NCBI RefSeq assembly: GCF_905147045.1
Contig: NC_065895.1
Span: 2,981,001 to 3,045,000, forward strand
Direction of reading: 5' to 3'
Length of the DNA stretch: 64,000 nucleotides
From: Nymphalis io
Lineage: Eukaryota; Arthropoda; Insecta; Lepidoptera; Nymphalidae
Each line of letters opens with the position of its first letter. Positions within the stretch are counted from its first letter, which is position 1. The notes under the pieces are model-generated. The model was not told the DNA's origin. It ran no database searches and saw only the letters and a program-made list of their open reading frames with translations. Positions 63,691 through 64,000 of this stretch are shown in pieces. The position numbers were made by a program, and so were the translations under genes.

Positions 63691-64000
63691 GTCCTGTAAA
63701 TATCGCTTACAAAATTGCTTGCTAATATTAGAAGTCACCATCATCATCCCTAACCAATTTATTTGGAATTTGCCACCTGACTAGCATCAACCCTTCTTGA
63801 AAATTATTTTGCTGGAGGAAGTTTTCTGTTACCATATTGGTTGTTGGAAGTGCTATATGGTGATGATATTAACTGATAAGCTAAACAAAACAGTATATGG
63901 GGTGAGGTGGCTCTTTTCTACTTTAATCGAAACCACACAGCAAAATTACCCGCCACATAACCACACGAACTATTATTAGGAGTAATATCCATAACCTGAG

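Larger units (their letters stand above)
42592..64000. other. Gene-poor region, no credible coding exon
   Basis: About 21 kb without an exon I can identify on either strand. I looked for the missing N-lobe of nemo (glycine loop, VALKKLPNVF, LKMLCFFKH, PHLDFF) and did not find it by eye. The sequence is AT-rich with scattered old repeats, fewer than in the first 23 kb. It is probably a long 5' intron of nemo or DNA upstream of it. Confidence 0.5.

Overview
The window is AT-rich animal nuclear DNA with GT-AG introns and dense short interspersed repeats. The exon products (an insect alpha-PS-type integrin, a two-domain hemolymph-type C-type lectin, and the kinase Nemo) together with the repeats point to a moth or butterfly (Lepidoptera), possibly a nymphalid. 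That taxonomic call is inferred from family resemblance and was not searched.

Layout. (1) 1-15719, plus strand: the last 22 exons of a fast-evolving integrin alpha chain, covering part of the beta-propeller, the thigh/calf region, one membrane span and a short tail. Its 5' end lies left of the window. The joined exons give 820 in-frame codons and a stop. (2) 16543-21527, minus strand: a complete five-exon gene for a secreted dual-domain C-type lectin (immulectin type) of 311 residues, convergent with the integrin. The two stop codons are about 0.8 kb apart. (3) 28757-42591, minus strand: the last seven exons of nemo (Nemo-like kinase), from subdomain V of the kinase core to the conserved C-terminus. 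The start of the kinase domain was not found in the 21 kb to its right, so it is either beyond 64000 or in exons I could not see. (4) 21.6-28.7 kb probably includes the nemo 3' UTR. (5) 42.6-64 kb holds no recognisable coding exon; it is probably a long nemo intron or upstream intergenic DNA.

Repeats. Family A is a tRNA-derived SINE of about 300 bp with box A/B promoter motifs; one copy has a perfect 15-bp target-site duplication. Family B is a repeat of about 290 bp with an A-tail. Family C is a SINE of about 350 bp with a tRNA-Glu/Asp-like head. Family D is a MITE-like element of about 100 bp with terminal inverted repeats. There is also a 5'-truncated non-LTR reverse transcriptase in an integrin intron, several LINE-end-like fragments, AT microsatellites, a tRNA-Lys 5'-half fragment and a set of perfect or near-perfect hairpins.

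The three genes do not form an operon-like unit. The integrin and the lectin are both plausible hemocyte or immune adhesion molecules. Nemo is a developmental signalling kinase that happens to be adjacent. No CRISPR array, intact tRNA or rRNA gene was seen.
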